A DNA stretch of 18,232 nt. Source: Desulfobacteraceae bacterium. GTDB lineage: Bacteria > Desulfobacterota > Syntrophobacteria > BM002. Positions 8,350 to 17,200 of the stretch are shown here, in pieces. A program made the translations under genes and the position numbers. The notes beneath the pieces are model-generated. The model saw only the letters and a list, made by a program, of their open reading frames with translations. It did no database searches and was not told where the DNA came from. The DNA is taken from contig PPDG01000233.1 of the NCBI GenBank assembly GCA_002899795.1, forward strand, positions 1-18,232, in the 5' to 3' direction. The first letter of the stretch is position 1. Each line of letters begins with the position of its first letter.

Positions 8350-8378
8350 AAGTTACCTTGCGGCTGGTTCTCTGTCAA
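8350..8378 (-). promoter_or_regulatory. Sigma-70-type promoter for glyQS
   Basis: On the minus strand a perfect -35 hexamer TTGACA (8378-8373) is followed by exactly 17 bases and TAACTT (8355-8350). The -10 is a weak match (3 of 6) but the -35 and spacing are ideal. Transcription would begin near 8343, leaving a leader of about 45 bases before the glyQ ATG at 8297. Confidence 0.55.
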
Positions 8379-8406
8379 GCCTATTATCCAGAGGATCTGC
8401 AGCTCC

Positions 8407-8450
8407 AGTGGGCACAGCGCATATTTCGGATTTGGGATTGCGGATTTGGT
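8407..8450. repeat. Degenerate 7-base tandem repeat (recO-glyQ spacer)
   Basis: From 8423 four consecutive 7-base units fit ATTNSGK (ATTTCGG at 8423, ATTGCGG at 8437, ATTTGGT at 8444). AGTGGGC (8407) and the following ACAGCGC also keep a 7-base step before a 2-base shift. The ATTGCGG unit is a rotation of the GATTGCG unit in the glyS-smc array. The block lies between the recO stop and the glyQS promoter. Confidence 0.6.
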
Positions 8451-8492
8451 TGGCTACCGCAAGAATGTTGCAACGATTTGAAATAACTCCCT

Positions 8493-9266
8493 CTAACGTG
8501 AATCTGTCGGCTGTAGGGCGCCTATCTGATAAAGGAGCTTGAGAGATTTCAAATCCTTCTCTAGATAATGCCTGACAAGATCAATAAGAAGGAAGCGACA
8601 CTCCTGGCGGGATTGGCGTTGGAATCTGAGACGCCAGAGTTTGGCAAGGGGAAGTTGCTGCGCTTGGCGAAGAAGCATCACAGTACCCAAAGAAACCGGA
8701 TAGGGTTGCTGACCATGTTTATGGTCGTTGCATACGAGACCACCCTGGAGGATGGAGAAAAACCAATTTCCACCAGCACGGAGTTTCTGGCCGCACAGAA
8801 TACAGCCTTGCAGGTTTGGACCATATCCACTCAAATGCAACATCCGTGTCTGGAACAGCAAGGAAGTGTTTTCAGGCTCCACCGCTAGCTCCAGTTGTTC
8901 AAGGTATTGGTAGAGCAGGTCGAAGAGGGCGGCGTTGGCCTGTCTTTCCGGCGACATTTCCAATACTATCTCGCAGCTGAGGCTGGCATATCCCAAACGG
9001 GCGATGTCGCTTCGGAGGGCGATGAAGGCGTTCTTGAGCTCGCTGGCATCAAGCCTTACCAGTCCAGAGGTTGGCCGGTCCACATAGGTAACAGCGACGT
9101 GGGAACAAGGTTCCAAGGTGTGAACAAATCTTTTCTTACTGCGCCGGGCCCCTTTGGCGATACCGGTGAGTTGCCCTTGGTTTCTGCTGAAAAAAGTGAT
9201 CAAGCGATCTGATTCGCTGTAGTCCCTGGTGCGGAGAATGATCGCCTCGTCTCGGCGAATTGCCAT
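8493..9266 (-). CDS. recO: DNA repair protein RecO
   Basis: RecO is the recombination mediator that, with RecR, loads RecA onto SSB-coated single-stranded DNA for gap repair. The 257-aa protein has the N-terminal OB-fold (about 1-80; opening EAIILRTRDYSESDRLITFFSRNQG, given here as its first part RDEAIILRTRDYSESD) and a basic segment GARRSKKRF (39-47). A helical C-terminal domain includes a zinc-finger-like loop. The putative zinc ligands are Cys155, Cys158 (CILCG), Cys179, and His182 or His184 where many RecO proteins have a fourth Cys. The ATG at 9266 has AAGG about ten bases upstream. The gene is separated from mgtE by a 183-base spacer almost filled by an inverted repeat, and from glyQ by 195 bases, so it may be transcribed weakly or separately. 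Confidence 0.95.
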   Translation of the reverse strand: MAIRRDEAIILRTRDYSESDRLITFFSRNQGQLTGIAKGARRSKKRFVHTLEPCSHVAVTYVDRPTSGLVRLDASELKNAFIALRSDIARLGYASLSCEIVLEMSPERQANAALFDLLYQYLEQLELAVEPENTSLLFQTRMLHLSGYGPNLQGCILCGQKLRAGGNWFFSILQGGLVCNDHKHGQQPYPVSLGTVMLLRQAQQLPLAKLWRLRFQRQSRQECRFLLIDLVRHYLEKDLKSLKLLYQIGALQPTDSR

Positions 9267-9278
9267 GGTGCTCTACCT

Positions 9279-9446
9279 TATCGCAGAGCGCATTTGCCAG
9301 CAGGCAGCAAGCAAAAGAGCCGCTCCAGCGAGCGGTGCAAGCGAGATGACTTATACATTCGCTTAGTCTAGTGAGTCTTTAAACCTTTCTCGCTCGTCTC
9401 GCCCGCCCTCACGTCTCGCTGCAAATGCGCTTTGCGCTATGCGATA
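9279..9446. repeat. 168-bp inverted-repeat element in the mgtE-recO spacer
   Basis: The ends are inverted copies: TATCGCA (9279-9285) against TGCGATA (9440-9446), and AGCGCATTTGC (9287-9297) against GCAAATGCGCT (9421-9431), with about eight extra bases in the right arm. Inside are a 6-bp hairpin CCGCTC/GAGCGG (9320-9335), AGCGAGATGA (9340-9349) nearly complementary to the CGTCTCGCT at 9412-9420, and a direct repeat of CGTCTCGC (9395 and 9412). Both 7-base repeat families also appear: CAGCAGG (9298) with CAGCAAG (9305), and AATGCGC (9424), TTTGCGC (9431), TATGCGA (9438). The element begins 3 bases after the mgtE stop and ends at the recO ribosome binding site. Confidence 0.65.
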
Positions 9447-9449
9447 TTT

Positions 9450-10808
9450 TCATCGGACGATGTATTTCAGAAAGGCAGTGGAGGTGGAGAGGTAGATGAG
9501 GATGCCCGTGATGTCATTGGCTGTGGTAACGAAGGGCCCGGAAGCCACCGCCGGATCGATACCTAGTTGTTTGAAACCGATCGGCACCAGTGTGCCCATA
9601 AGCGAGGCTACTACAATGGCACCAGCCATGGCGCAGCCCACGGTGAACCCCAGGGCGGGGTTGTGGTGCCAGAGTTCGGCAGCAATGCCAATGGTAAGTC
9701 CGCAGGCAAGGGCCATGAGCAGTCCCACCCTGACTTCCTTGAATATGGTGCGGCCCAACCTGTGCAGATCAATATCGCCTGTAGCTAGGCCTCTCACCGT
9801 GATTGTGGAAGATTGGATGCCTACGTTGCCCCCCATGGCGGTGATCACCGGTACAAAGGTGATCAGGACGATGGCATCGGCCAGGGTCACCTTGAAAAGC
9901 CAGAGGAGGTAGCCGGTCAGCAAGCCGCCAAAGAGGTTGGTGATCAGCCAGGGGAGGCGATATCGAGATATCTTCCAGATCTGGTCGCCGTAATTAAGTT
10001 CATCTTCGTGGGTTCCGGCCATGCGCAAGACATCCTCGGAGATCTCCTCCTCCACAATGTCCAAAATGTCGTCAATGGTGATTCGCCCCACCAGGTTGTC
10101 ATCGGAATCTACCACCGCTGCCGAAATGATGTCATACTTCTGAAATATCCTGGCAACATCTTCCTGGTCCATATCAACCGGTATGGGGCGAACACTGGTG
10201 TCCATGACCTCTGCAACAATGTCGCCCGGGTCTGAGAGGATCAGCCGGCGCAAACTCAGCTGTCCCACCACCTGCTTGCGAGAGTTAATCACGAAGATAT
10301 TTGCCAACCCTTCCAAGTCCTTGCCATGCTCGCGAACATGCTTGATGGTATCAGCAATGGTTGCCTCCTGGGGCACTGCCAGCAACTCAGCTTGCATGAT
10401 GCCGCCAGCGGTTTCCTCGTCATAGGCCAGGAGCCGACGAACCTCTCTGGAATCCTCGACGTCAATGGAGGCCAAAACCTCCTCAACCACCTCTTTCGGG
10501 ACACTGGCAAGAAGATCTGCGGCATCGTCAGAGTCCAATTCGTCAACGATTTCACCCAGACGTTGGTGAGGTAAATCGGCCAGGATCTGATCTTGAGAAA
10601 ACTCCGAGAGTTCAGCGATTACCTCTGAAGCGGTGTCAATATCCAGCTCGCGGAATAGCTTTTTCTTCTCATGCTCGTCCAGAGCCTCGAACAAATCTGC
10701 AATGTCGGCAGGGTGAAGGTCCGCCAGCAATTGAACCGCCTCAGCCAGCCGATTCTTGTTCAAATCAGCCTTCAACAATGAGAGAGTGTCGCTGCGTTCC
10801 TTGGTCAT
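9450..10808 (-). CDS. mgtE: Magnesium transporter MgtE
   Basis: MgtE is a homodimeric inner-membrane Mg2+ channel whose cytoplasmic domains close the pore when intracellular Mg2+ is sufficient. The 452-aa protein shows the family order: N-terminal alpha-superhelical MgtE_N domain (about 25-128, containing LHPADIADLFEALD), two CBS domains (about 135-196 and 198-258), an acidic linker (DIVEEEISEDVLRM) and five membrane segments from about 285 to 450. Hallmarks are PVITAMGGNVGIQSS (320-334) and TTANDITGILIY near 428-439, whose Asp corresponds to the pore-selectivity Asp described for MgtE. Its ATG overlaps the rodZ-like stop as ATGA, implying translational coupling. It is followed by the inverted-repeat spacer and recO. 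Confidence 0.96.
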   Translation of the reverse strand: MTKERSDTLSLLKADLNKNRLAEAVQLLADLHPADIADLFEALDEHEKKKLFRELDIDTASEVIAELSEFSQDQILADLPHQRLGEIVDELDSDDAADLLASVPKEVVEEVLASIDVEDSREVRRLLAYDEETAGGIMQAELLAVPQEATIADTIKHVREHGKDLEGLANIFVINSRKQVVGQLSLRRLILSDPGDIVAEVMDTSVRPIPVDMDQEDVARIFQKYDIISAAVVDSDDNLVGRITIDDILDIVEEEISEDVLRMAGTHEDELNYGDQIWKISRYRLPWLITNLFGGLLTGYLLWLFKVTLADAIVLITFVPVITAMGGNVGIQSSTITVRGLATGDIDLHRLGRTIFKEVRVGLLMALACGLTIGIAAELWHHNPALGFTVGCAMAGAIVVASLMGTLVPIGFKQLGIDPAVASGPFVTTANDITGILIYLSTSTAFLKYIVR

Positions 10809-11761
10809 GGTCTGTTCACCGGCTCTCGCTGTTCAATATCTGGTGTGAGGAGCAAGGATGGATCAGGCAGTTTCAGGTAAACTACCTGACCTGTTTCACC
10901 CAACCGTTTGAGGGGTTCACCATTCAGATAGAGTTGGATACCACCGGCGTTGCCAATGAGGAGTTTGTAACTTGATGACGCCCGCCATGTTAGCTGTTCA
11001 CCCGGCTGAAGCAGGTATTCATGCTCCCCAGTCTCATCGGTGCTAATACGGACCCAGGTGGTTTCAGCTGCCTCGGCCTTCAGCAGGTATGGGGATTGGG
11101 CAGGAGAAAATATTCCCTCTTCCTGCGGAGATTCACCTGAGGGATAACCACTGCCTTCACCAATCTTGGACACTTCTGCACCAGTGGAAGCAGCGGGGGC
11201 AGCCTGACCACCTAATTTAGAGCTGTCAGGTTCTGATCCAGTCATCAACTCTCCCTGAGTCCGCCTGGAACTCTGAGCGGACTTTGCCTGGTTGATTCCA
11301 GAGTCAGGATTACTCTTGACCGCTCTCTGGTCCACGGCAGTTGGAGAGATGAACTCTCCACGTGAGGACGACGTGGACTGCTTTCTCACAGAGCTGGGGC
11401 GGTACCAAAAGAAGATCAAGCCTGTTAGCAGGGTAAGGGCAATGACAAGAACAAGCAGCTTTTTATTGGAGGATTGGGGCTGTAGTCGTTGATGGAATTT
11501 CTCTATCCCTTCCTGATGGTCTCCCGCCTCCTCAAGTAGATTCTGGTATTCAACAATTACCTCTTCCGGATTCAGGCTAATCTTCTCTGCATAAGCTTTC
11601 AGAAATCCCTTAATGAGGACCGGGGCGGGAAGTTGTTCAACATTCCCATGCTCAATGGCGCGCAGCATGTCCATACTGATTCTGGTATCGGCCGAGATCT
11701 GCTCCAAACTTATTCCTCGTGCTTGTCGTTCTGCTCGCAGAAATTCACCGAGGCTTTTCAT
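10805..11761 (-). CDS. rodZ: RodZ-like helix-turn-helix membrane protein
   Basis: RodZ links the MreB cytoskeleton to the membrane and affects rod shape. This 318-aa protein has the same three-part plan: a cytoplasmic HTH of the Xre/HTH_25 type (about 4-70; LGEFLRAERQARGISLEQIS and a conserved LPAPVLIKGFLKAYA), a single membrane segment (about 101-119, LLVLVIALTLLTGLIFFW), a long Ser/Pro/Gly-rich low-complexity linker (about 122-225) and a C-terminal periplasmic beta domain of the DUF4115 type (about 230-300; TWVRISTDETGEHEYLLQPG). The start is ATG with a modest GGAAG about nine bases upstream. A perfect hairpin lies in the short gap after asnS. The stop overlaps mgtE. The RodZ family assignment is firm; the role in shape here is inferred. 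Confidence 0.88.
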   Translation of the reverse strand: MKSLGEFLRAERQARGISLEQISADTRISMDMLRAIEHGNVEQLPAPVLIKGFLKAYAEKISLNPEEVIVEYQNLLEEAGDHQEGIEKFHQRLQPQSSNKKLLVLVIALTLLTGLIFFWYRPSSVRKQSTSSSRGEFISPTAVDQRAVKSNPDSGINQAKSAQSSRRTQGELMTGSEPDSSKLGGQAAPAASTGAEVSKIGEGSGYPSGESPQEEGIFSPAQSPYLLKAEAAETTWVRISTDETGEHEYLLQPGEQLTWRASSSYKLLIGNAGGIQLYLNGEPLKRLGETGQVVYLKLPDPSLLLTPDIEQREPVNRP

Positions 11762-11784
11762 GAGATCGCTTCCAGTTGAAATTC

Positions 11785-11807
11785 AGCCCCAAATTGCTCT
11801 TGGGGCT
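11785..11807 (-). promoter_or_regulatory. Perfect hairpin across the asnS stop codon
   Basis: AGCCCCAA (11785-11792) is the exact complement of TTGGGGCT (11800-11807), with a 7-base loop. The stem includes two bases of the asnS TAG. In the minus-strand transcript no U-tract follows (GAATTTC), so it is not a standard intrinsic terminator. It may be a weak attenuator, an RNA-end stabiliser, or a brake between asnS and rodZ. Confidence 0.5.
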
Positions 11808-13104
11808 AGGGGTAGATGCGCTGTAACATTCTCGGAAACGGAATAGCTTCGCGTAGATGTTGGATGCCGCAAATCCAGGCTACAGTGCGCTCAATTCCAA
11901 GACCGAAGCCTGAATGGGGCACCGAGCCATAGCGTCGTAGATCAAGATACCACTCGAAAGGCTCCCGGGGTAGATCGTGCTGCGCCAGTCTCTCCAAAAG
12001 CTTGTTATAGTCGTCTTCTCTCTGAGAGCCGCCAATAATTTCTCCATAACCCTCAGGCGCCAGCACATCAACACAGAGGGCTAGGTCAGGCTTATCTGGA
12101 TCACTTTTCATATAAAAAGCTTTGGTTTGCAATGGGTAGTGGGTGATCATTACGGGTCGATCAAACTGTTCTGAAATGAGAGTGTCCTCGATGGTACCAA
12201 AATCTTCACCCCACTCGTGGTCAATGGAGTTTTGTCGCAAGAGATCCAGGGCTTCATCGTACGTTATTCGCGGAAAGGGAGGTAGCACCGACTCGAGTTT
12301 ACTTCGCTCACGCCCCAAAACCTTGAGTTCCTCGCTTTTATGGGTGAGGACCGAATGGACCAAGTGGCTGACCAGTTGTTCTGCCAGAGAGAGAATATCC
12401 TCCAACTCAGCGAAGGCCGCCTCTGGTTCTAGCATCCAGAACTCGGTAAGGTGCCTGCGGGTTTTAGACTTTTCCGCCCTAAAAGTGGGGCCAAGAGTGT
12501 AGACTTTGCCAAAAGCCATGGCACCAGCCTCGGCATACAGTTGGCCGCTTTGGGATAGGTAGGCTTTTTCATCGTAAAAATAATCGGTTTCAAAAAGGGT
12601 GGTGGTGCCTTCACAGGCAGCGGGAGTGAGGATGGGAGCATCGAAAAGGATGAATCCCTCTCGGTTCAGATACTCCCGAGCCGCTTCAATAACCTGGCTG
12701 CGGATTCGCAGAATTGCGTGTTGCTTGGCAGAACGAAGCCAGAGATGGCGATGGTCCAACAAAAATGCCGGTCCGTGTTCCTTGGGGGTGATGGGATAAT
12801 CTTCAGCTATCTGGACAACGGTAATATCGCTCACTTGCAGCTCGTGACCACCTGGAGATCTGACGTCTACGTGGACTGTTCCAGTGACCACCAAAGAGGA
12901 CTCTTGCGTCAGGGTATCGGTGAGGGCAAAGGTAGCAGGGCTCACCTCGTTCTTCACCACCACAGCCTGGATGGTACCAGTTCCATCTCTGATGAGGAGA
13001 AAGCGGACCTTGCCGCTTGATCGTTTGCTGTAAAGCCAACCACGGATCGTCACCGTCTGATCAACAAACTGGCCAATAGTATCAACGGTGGTAGTTTGGA
13101 CCAT
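11806..13104 (-). CDS. asnS: Asparaginyl-tRNA synthetase
   Basis: AsnRS charges tRNA-Asn with asparagine in the cytoplasm (class IIb). The ATG at 13104 gives 432 aa, preceded by GGAGAG five bases upstream. A longer reading from a GTG at 13152 that overlaps the surA stop is less likely. The N-terminal OB anticodon-binding domain (about 10-100) includes VTIRGWLYSKRSSGKVRFL. The catalytic domain shows motif 2 (TFRAEKSKTRRHLTEFWMLE), the GSQRE segment, and motif 3 (GSVPHSGFGLGIERTVAWI). The length and the lack of a GAD insertion exclude bacterial-type AspRS. The C-terminus REAIPFPRMLQRIYP replaces the more common PFPRTPG ending. Presence of AsnRS suggests direct Asn-tRNA synthesis, although an amidotransferase route elsewhere cannot be excluded. 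Confidence 0.92.
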   Translation of the reverse strand: MVQTTTVDTIGQFVDQTVTIRGWLYSKRSSGKVRFLLIRDGTGTIQAVVVKNEVSPATFALTDTLTQESSLVVTGTVHVDVRSPGGHELQVSDITVVQIAEDYPITPKEHGPAFLLDHRHLWLRSAKQHAILRIRSQVIEAAREYLNREGFILFDAPILTPAACEGTTTLFETDYFYDEKAYLSQSGQLYAEAGAMAFGKVYTLGPTFRAEKSKTRRHLTEFWMLEPEAAFAELEDILSLAEQLVSHLVHSVLTHKSEELKVLGRERSKLESVLPPFPRITYDEALDLLRQNSIDHEWGEDFGTIEDTLISEQFDRPVMITHYPLQTKAFYMKSDPDKPDLALCVDVLAPEGYGEIIGGSQREDDYNKLLERLAQHDLPREPFEWYLDLRRYGSVPHSGFGLGIERTVAWICGIQHLREAIPFPRMLQRIYP

Positions 13105-13148
13105 GGAAGCTCTCCGATAAAGACAGAAGCATCCCCAGAGGTTGACGA

Positions 13149-14156
13149 TCACTGTTTCTGGAGCTGTGGGCTGGTCTCATCGACAATCTTCACATACGAG
13201 CGTTCCCGTAAACTGCTCAACCATTCCCTATATCTGAATTCAACTTCTCTTTTGTAGAGTGAATTCCGAATGCTTTCCCGAACTTCATCCAATGCCTTGG
13301 GGGGTGCTTTGTCCACCTCGGTGACTTTAATAATGTGTATACCTCTGGTGGTCTCTATGTCCGGGCTGACTTCGCCAGCCTTCAAATTCTCGACTGCGGC
13401 CTCGAGAACGGGCTCGAGTTCGCCTCGGGCGAAGTAACCCATGTCTCCTCCCGCCTCCGCTCCGGGACCTTGACTATAGTTCTTAGCCAGCGAGCCAAAA
13501 TCGACTCCAGCTCGCACACGTTCTAGGATCTGTTGGGCCAGGTCACGTAAGCGAGCTCGCTCCTCCGGAGTGTCGTCGGGATAGTAGGGCAGGTAAATGT
13601 CCTGGATACGCCACCGTTCATGTTTCTCGAATTCATGGAGATGGTCCTGATAGTAAGCCTCCACCATCTCGTCGGTGATTACGGTTTTATTTTGAACCTC
13701 GCGGCTGACAAGCTTTCTTTGTTCCAGGCCCTCCTTAATTTGCTGGCGAAGGTCTGTTATCGTTTGCTCTTGCGTGCGAAGTTCGGCTTCCAGGGTTTCC
13801 TGGGTAAGATTGTTTTCTTTCATGATTCTGGCAACCGTCTCATCTACTTCCTCTTCACGCACGGAAATTTTTAGTCGAGAGATCTCTTGGGAGGCCAAAC
13901 GCTCGTCAATAAGGCGATTCAGCATACTGTGTCGCATCTCTTCCAGGGACAGCTCTTGCTCACGAAGGAAAGGATTTTGCTGCCGGGCAGCTACCAGTGC
14001 GTTTGTCCTTTCATTGAGCTCACTCAGGGTAATAATGTCGTCATTCACGTAAGCAATGATGCGGTCTACGAGCTCCGCAGCTGTGCCAAAAGAGGGCAAA
14101 ATACCTCCCAGCAGTAAAAACAGCGACAAATTAAGAATCCAACTTCTCCAGCGCAC
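13149..14156 (-). CDS. SurA-like periplasmic parvulin-type peptidyl-prolyl isomerase
   Basis: A periplasmic chaperone/prolyl isomerase likely to help fold outer-membrane proteins. The 335-aa protein has a signal peptide (about 1-27: basic start, LNLSLFLLLGGIL core, cleavage near GTAA|E). A SurA N-terminal chaperone domain follows (28-160, opening ELVDRIIAYVNDDIITLSEL), then one parvulin domain (about 181-282, with FGSLAKNYSQGPGAEAGGDMG and RGIHIIKV) and a C-terminal helix closing the chaperone core. E. coli SurA has two parvulin domains and about 428 residues; this has one, as in many single-domain relatives. The start is GTG with GGGAAGAG just upstream, chosen because it gives an intact signal peptide. 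It is 84 AT-rich bases downstream of mfd and 44 bases before asnS. The specific symbol surA is withheld because paralogues are common. Confidence 0.9.
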   Translation of the reverse strand: MRWRSWILNLSLFLLLGGILPSFGTAAELVDRIIAYVNDDIITLSELNERTNALVAARQQNPFLREQELSLEEMRHSMLNRLIDERLASQEISRLKISVREEEVDETVARIMKENNLTQETLEAELRTQEQTITDLRQQIKEGLEQRKLVSREVQNKTVITDEMVEAYYQDHLHEFEKHERWRIQDIYLPYYPDDTPEERARLRDLAQQILERVRAGVDFGSLAKNYSQGPGAEAGGDMGYFARGELEPVLEAAVENLKAGEVSPDIETTRGIHIIKVTEVDKAPPKALDEVRESIRNSLYKREVEFRYREWLSSLRERSYVKIVDETSPQLQKQ

Positions 14157-14240
14157 GTCTCTTCCCAGATAACACTGGCCAAGTTGATCTAACTACCCGA
14201 CCTTAAAACAAAAAGCTAATAAAATTAAATTGATAACATG

Positions 14241-17200
14241 TTACTTTAAGTTGTGCAAGAGCTTTTTCAGCTCGGTGATTGACTCTACCACGTCGTAGGT
14301 GGGGCTGCTGAAATAGAGACGGTGTTCTGGGGTAAGACGCAAGTGCTCTGGCTCGGCTGCAACCAAGCCAGTTAGTTTGTCCAAGTCTATTTCTGGATTT
14401 TCAGAAAAGGTAAGGACATACTCGCCATTCACCGCATCCAACCGTTTCACCCACAACCGACGCAAGAGCAGTTTCAGATCTAGCAGTACGAGTAGATGGG
14501 AAGTCTCTTCAGGCAGAGGACCAAATCGATCCCGCAGTTCTTCTTCCATATCTGCGAGAGAGCTTTCATCGCTGGCACTGGCGAGGCGCTTATATGTGTT
14601 CAATCGCTGGCTGCTGTTGGTGATATATGTTTCAGGTAGATGGGCGGCCAGGTTGAGGTGAATCTCCGGTTCTGCCGGCTCCCTGGCAGTTTCTCCTTTG
14701 AGTTGGGTAATGGCTTTTTCCATGAGGTGTACGTACATCTCATAACCCACTGCAGCAATGTGGCCAGATTGGGCGGCCCCAAGAATATTACCTCCACCTC
14801 TGATCTGCAAGTCGTTGAGAGCTATCTTGAAACCGGAGCCAAGTTCGGTGAAATCCATAAGGGCCAGTAACCTCCTCTGGGCCTGCCGGGTGACCAGGTG
14901 TTCACCCGGAATGAGCAGGTAAGCATAGGCCTGTTCTGAAGATCTACCCACCCGACCACGGAGCTGATAGATCTGGGCCAAGCCGAATTTGTCGGCCCGG
15001 TTAATGAAAATTGTGTTTGCGGCAGGGATGTCTAGACCTGACTCGATAATTGTAGTGCAGACGAGCACATCAATTCGGTGATGGATGAAGTCTAGCATGA
15101 CCTGCTCTAGTTCGCGCTCTCGGAGCTGACCATGCGCTACCGCCACTGTTATTTCAGGCAATAGTTCCTGAAGGTAATTAGCCATCCGATAGATAGTTTT
15201 GACGTTGTTATGGACAAAAAATACCTGTCCCCTTCGTGCCTTCTCTTTGCGGACGGCTTCCTTAATGATGAGGTCGTCGAAAGAGCATATTCTGGTCTCG
15301 ATGGCTCTACGGTCCTCAGGCGGGGTGTCAATGACGCTTAGATCTCGAATTCCTATGAGTGACATGTGCAAGGTGCGGGGAATGGGAGTGGCAGTCAAGG
15401 TCAGGACATCGACCTCAGCCCGAAGCTGTTTGATCCGTTCTTTGTGTCGGACGCCAAAACGATGCTCTTCGTCGATAATAAGCAATCCCAGATCTTTGAA
15501 GACCACATCTCGTTGGAGCAATCTGTGGGTACCGATAACAATATCAACGAGGCTGTTCTGGAGGTCCGCAAGAATCTTTTTTTGTTCCGCTCTTCCTTTA
15601 AAACGGCTCAGCACCTCTAAGAAGGCGGGGTAACCATCCAGCCGTTGCTTGAAAGTGAGGTAGTGTTGCTCTGCAAGAACCGTGGTGGGTACAAGTATCG
15701 CCACCTGCTTGCCGTCCATTACTGCCTTAAAAGCAGCGCGTAGGGCTACTTCGGTCTTACCGAAGCCGACATCACCACAAATTAGCCGGTCCATGCACCT
15801 ATGTCGCTGCATATCAGCAAGGACGTCTTCTATTGCTGCCTGCTGATCCGGAGTTTCTTCGTAAGGAAAGGTGGCCTCGAATTCACGAAAAGAACTGTCC
15901 GGTGGAGAGAAAGTCATTGCTTGCTTAATGTGACGCAGGGCATAGATGTGCAGGAGTTCCTGTGCTACTTTCTGGATGGAGTCTTGAACCCGTTTTCGAG
16001 TGGAGGCCCAGCGCTGTCCCCCCAGTTTGTCCACTCGAGGCTGATAGCCCTCGACGCCGATATATTTCTGCACCCTATCCAACCGGTCAACGGGAAGATA
16101 AAGGAGGTCTCCGTCCTGGTATTCTAATAAGAGGAAATCATTTGAGTGCTCGTTGATTTTCAGGTGGACCAGCCCTTTATAAATACCAATTCCGTGGTCC
16201 AGATGAACAACAAAGTCATCAGTCTGAAGATCAGCAAATGTAGCCAGTAATGAACCTATTTCAGGAGGGTGGACCCGGTGCCGACGGGGCTTCTCACCAT
16301 ACAGCTCTGTTTCGGTGACAACGGCCAAACCCTCATCCGGCCACAGAAACCCCATGGGGAGGCGACCCACCACAATCTTGGTAACCGGAGCTCGAAAAGA
16401 AAGCTGCCCAAAAGGTTCCGAACTGAATTGGGCGTCCACTCCATAATCAGTAAGCAGGTCTTCCACCCGGCGACCCTGTTCCGCAGTACGACAAACCAGG
16501 AATGGGCTCATCCCAGACTGTTGCCACTGTTGGAGCCTTTGAGCCAGGGGTTCTAGCAACCGCTGGCGCTGCTGATGATCTTGAATTTTCTGCTGCAGCC
16601 CCCTGTGATCCCCTAGACGGAAGTGGAGAACTTCCGAACTTTCCCCATCAGAAGCATGCTCCACTGGAAGACTGGACTGTAGGATTTGAGGGTAGGATTC
16701 AAGCGATGTATCTATTTCCGCCTCATTGAGCAAGTAAGTTTCCGGGGAAAGAGTCCAGCGGGAGTTCTGACGAGCAACATCCCGGTCTCGGTCAGCTTGT
16801 TCTAAAAGCCCGACTACCGTCTTTTTGATACTACCTGAGTTGCTCTGCACCACCAGGGTTGATATTGGCAGGTAATGGAAGAGAGTCTCGAGTCTGTCAT
16901 AATAGAGCGGCAGTAACTGCTCAATGCCGGGGAAGTGGCCCAAGCCCTTCACACGTTCCTGCCAGAGCTCCAGGTCGCCGCGCAAGGTGCCTTCCTCCTT
17001 TAGAGCTTCTTTTAACGAAGAAGCAGCCCGTTGCTGCCTAGAGGTAGTGAGCAGTACTTCGTGAGCTGGCACTATGATCACATCATCCAGATGTTCACTG
17101 GATCGCTGGCTGGCTGGACTGAAGAACCGAATTGACTCTAAAACCTCATCAAAAAACTCCAAGCGCAGGGGTTGGGGGTAAAGCGGAGTATAAAGGTCAA

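Noticed and set aside
13105..13152. GTG start of asnS overlapping the surA stop (GTGA)
   Set aside because: The ATG at 13104 with GGAGAG upstream matches the usual AsnRS start; the 16 extra residues look untypical.
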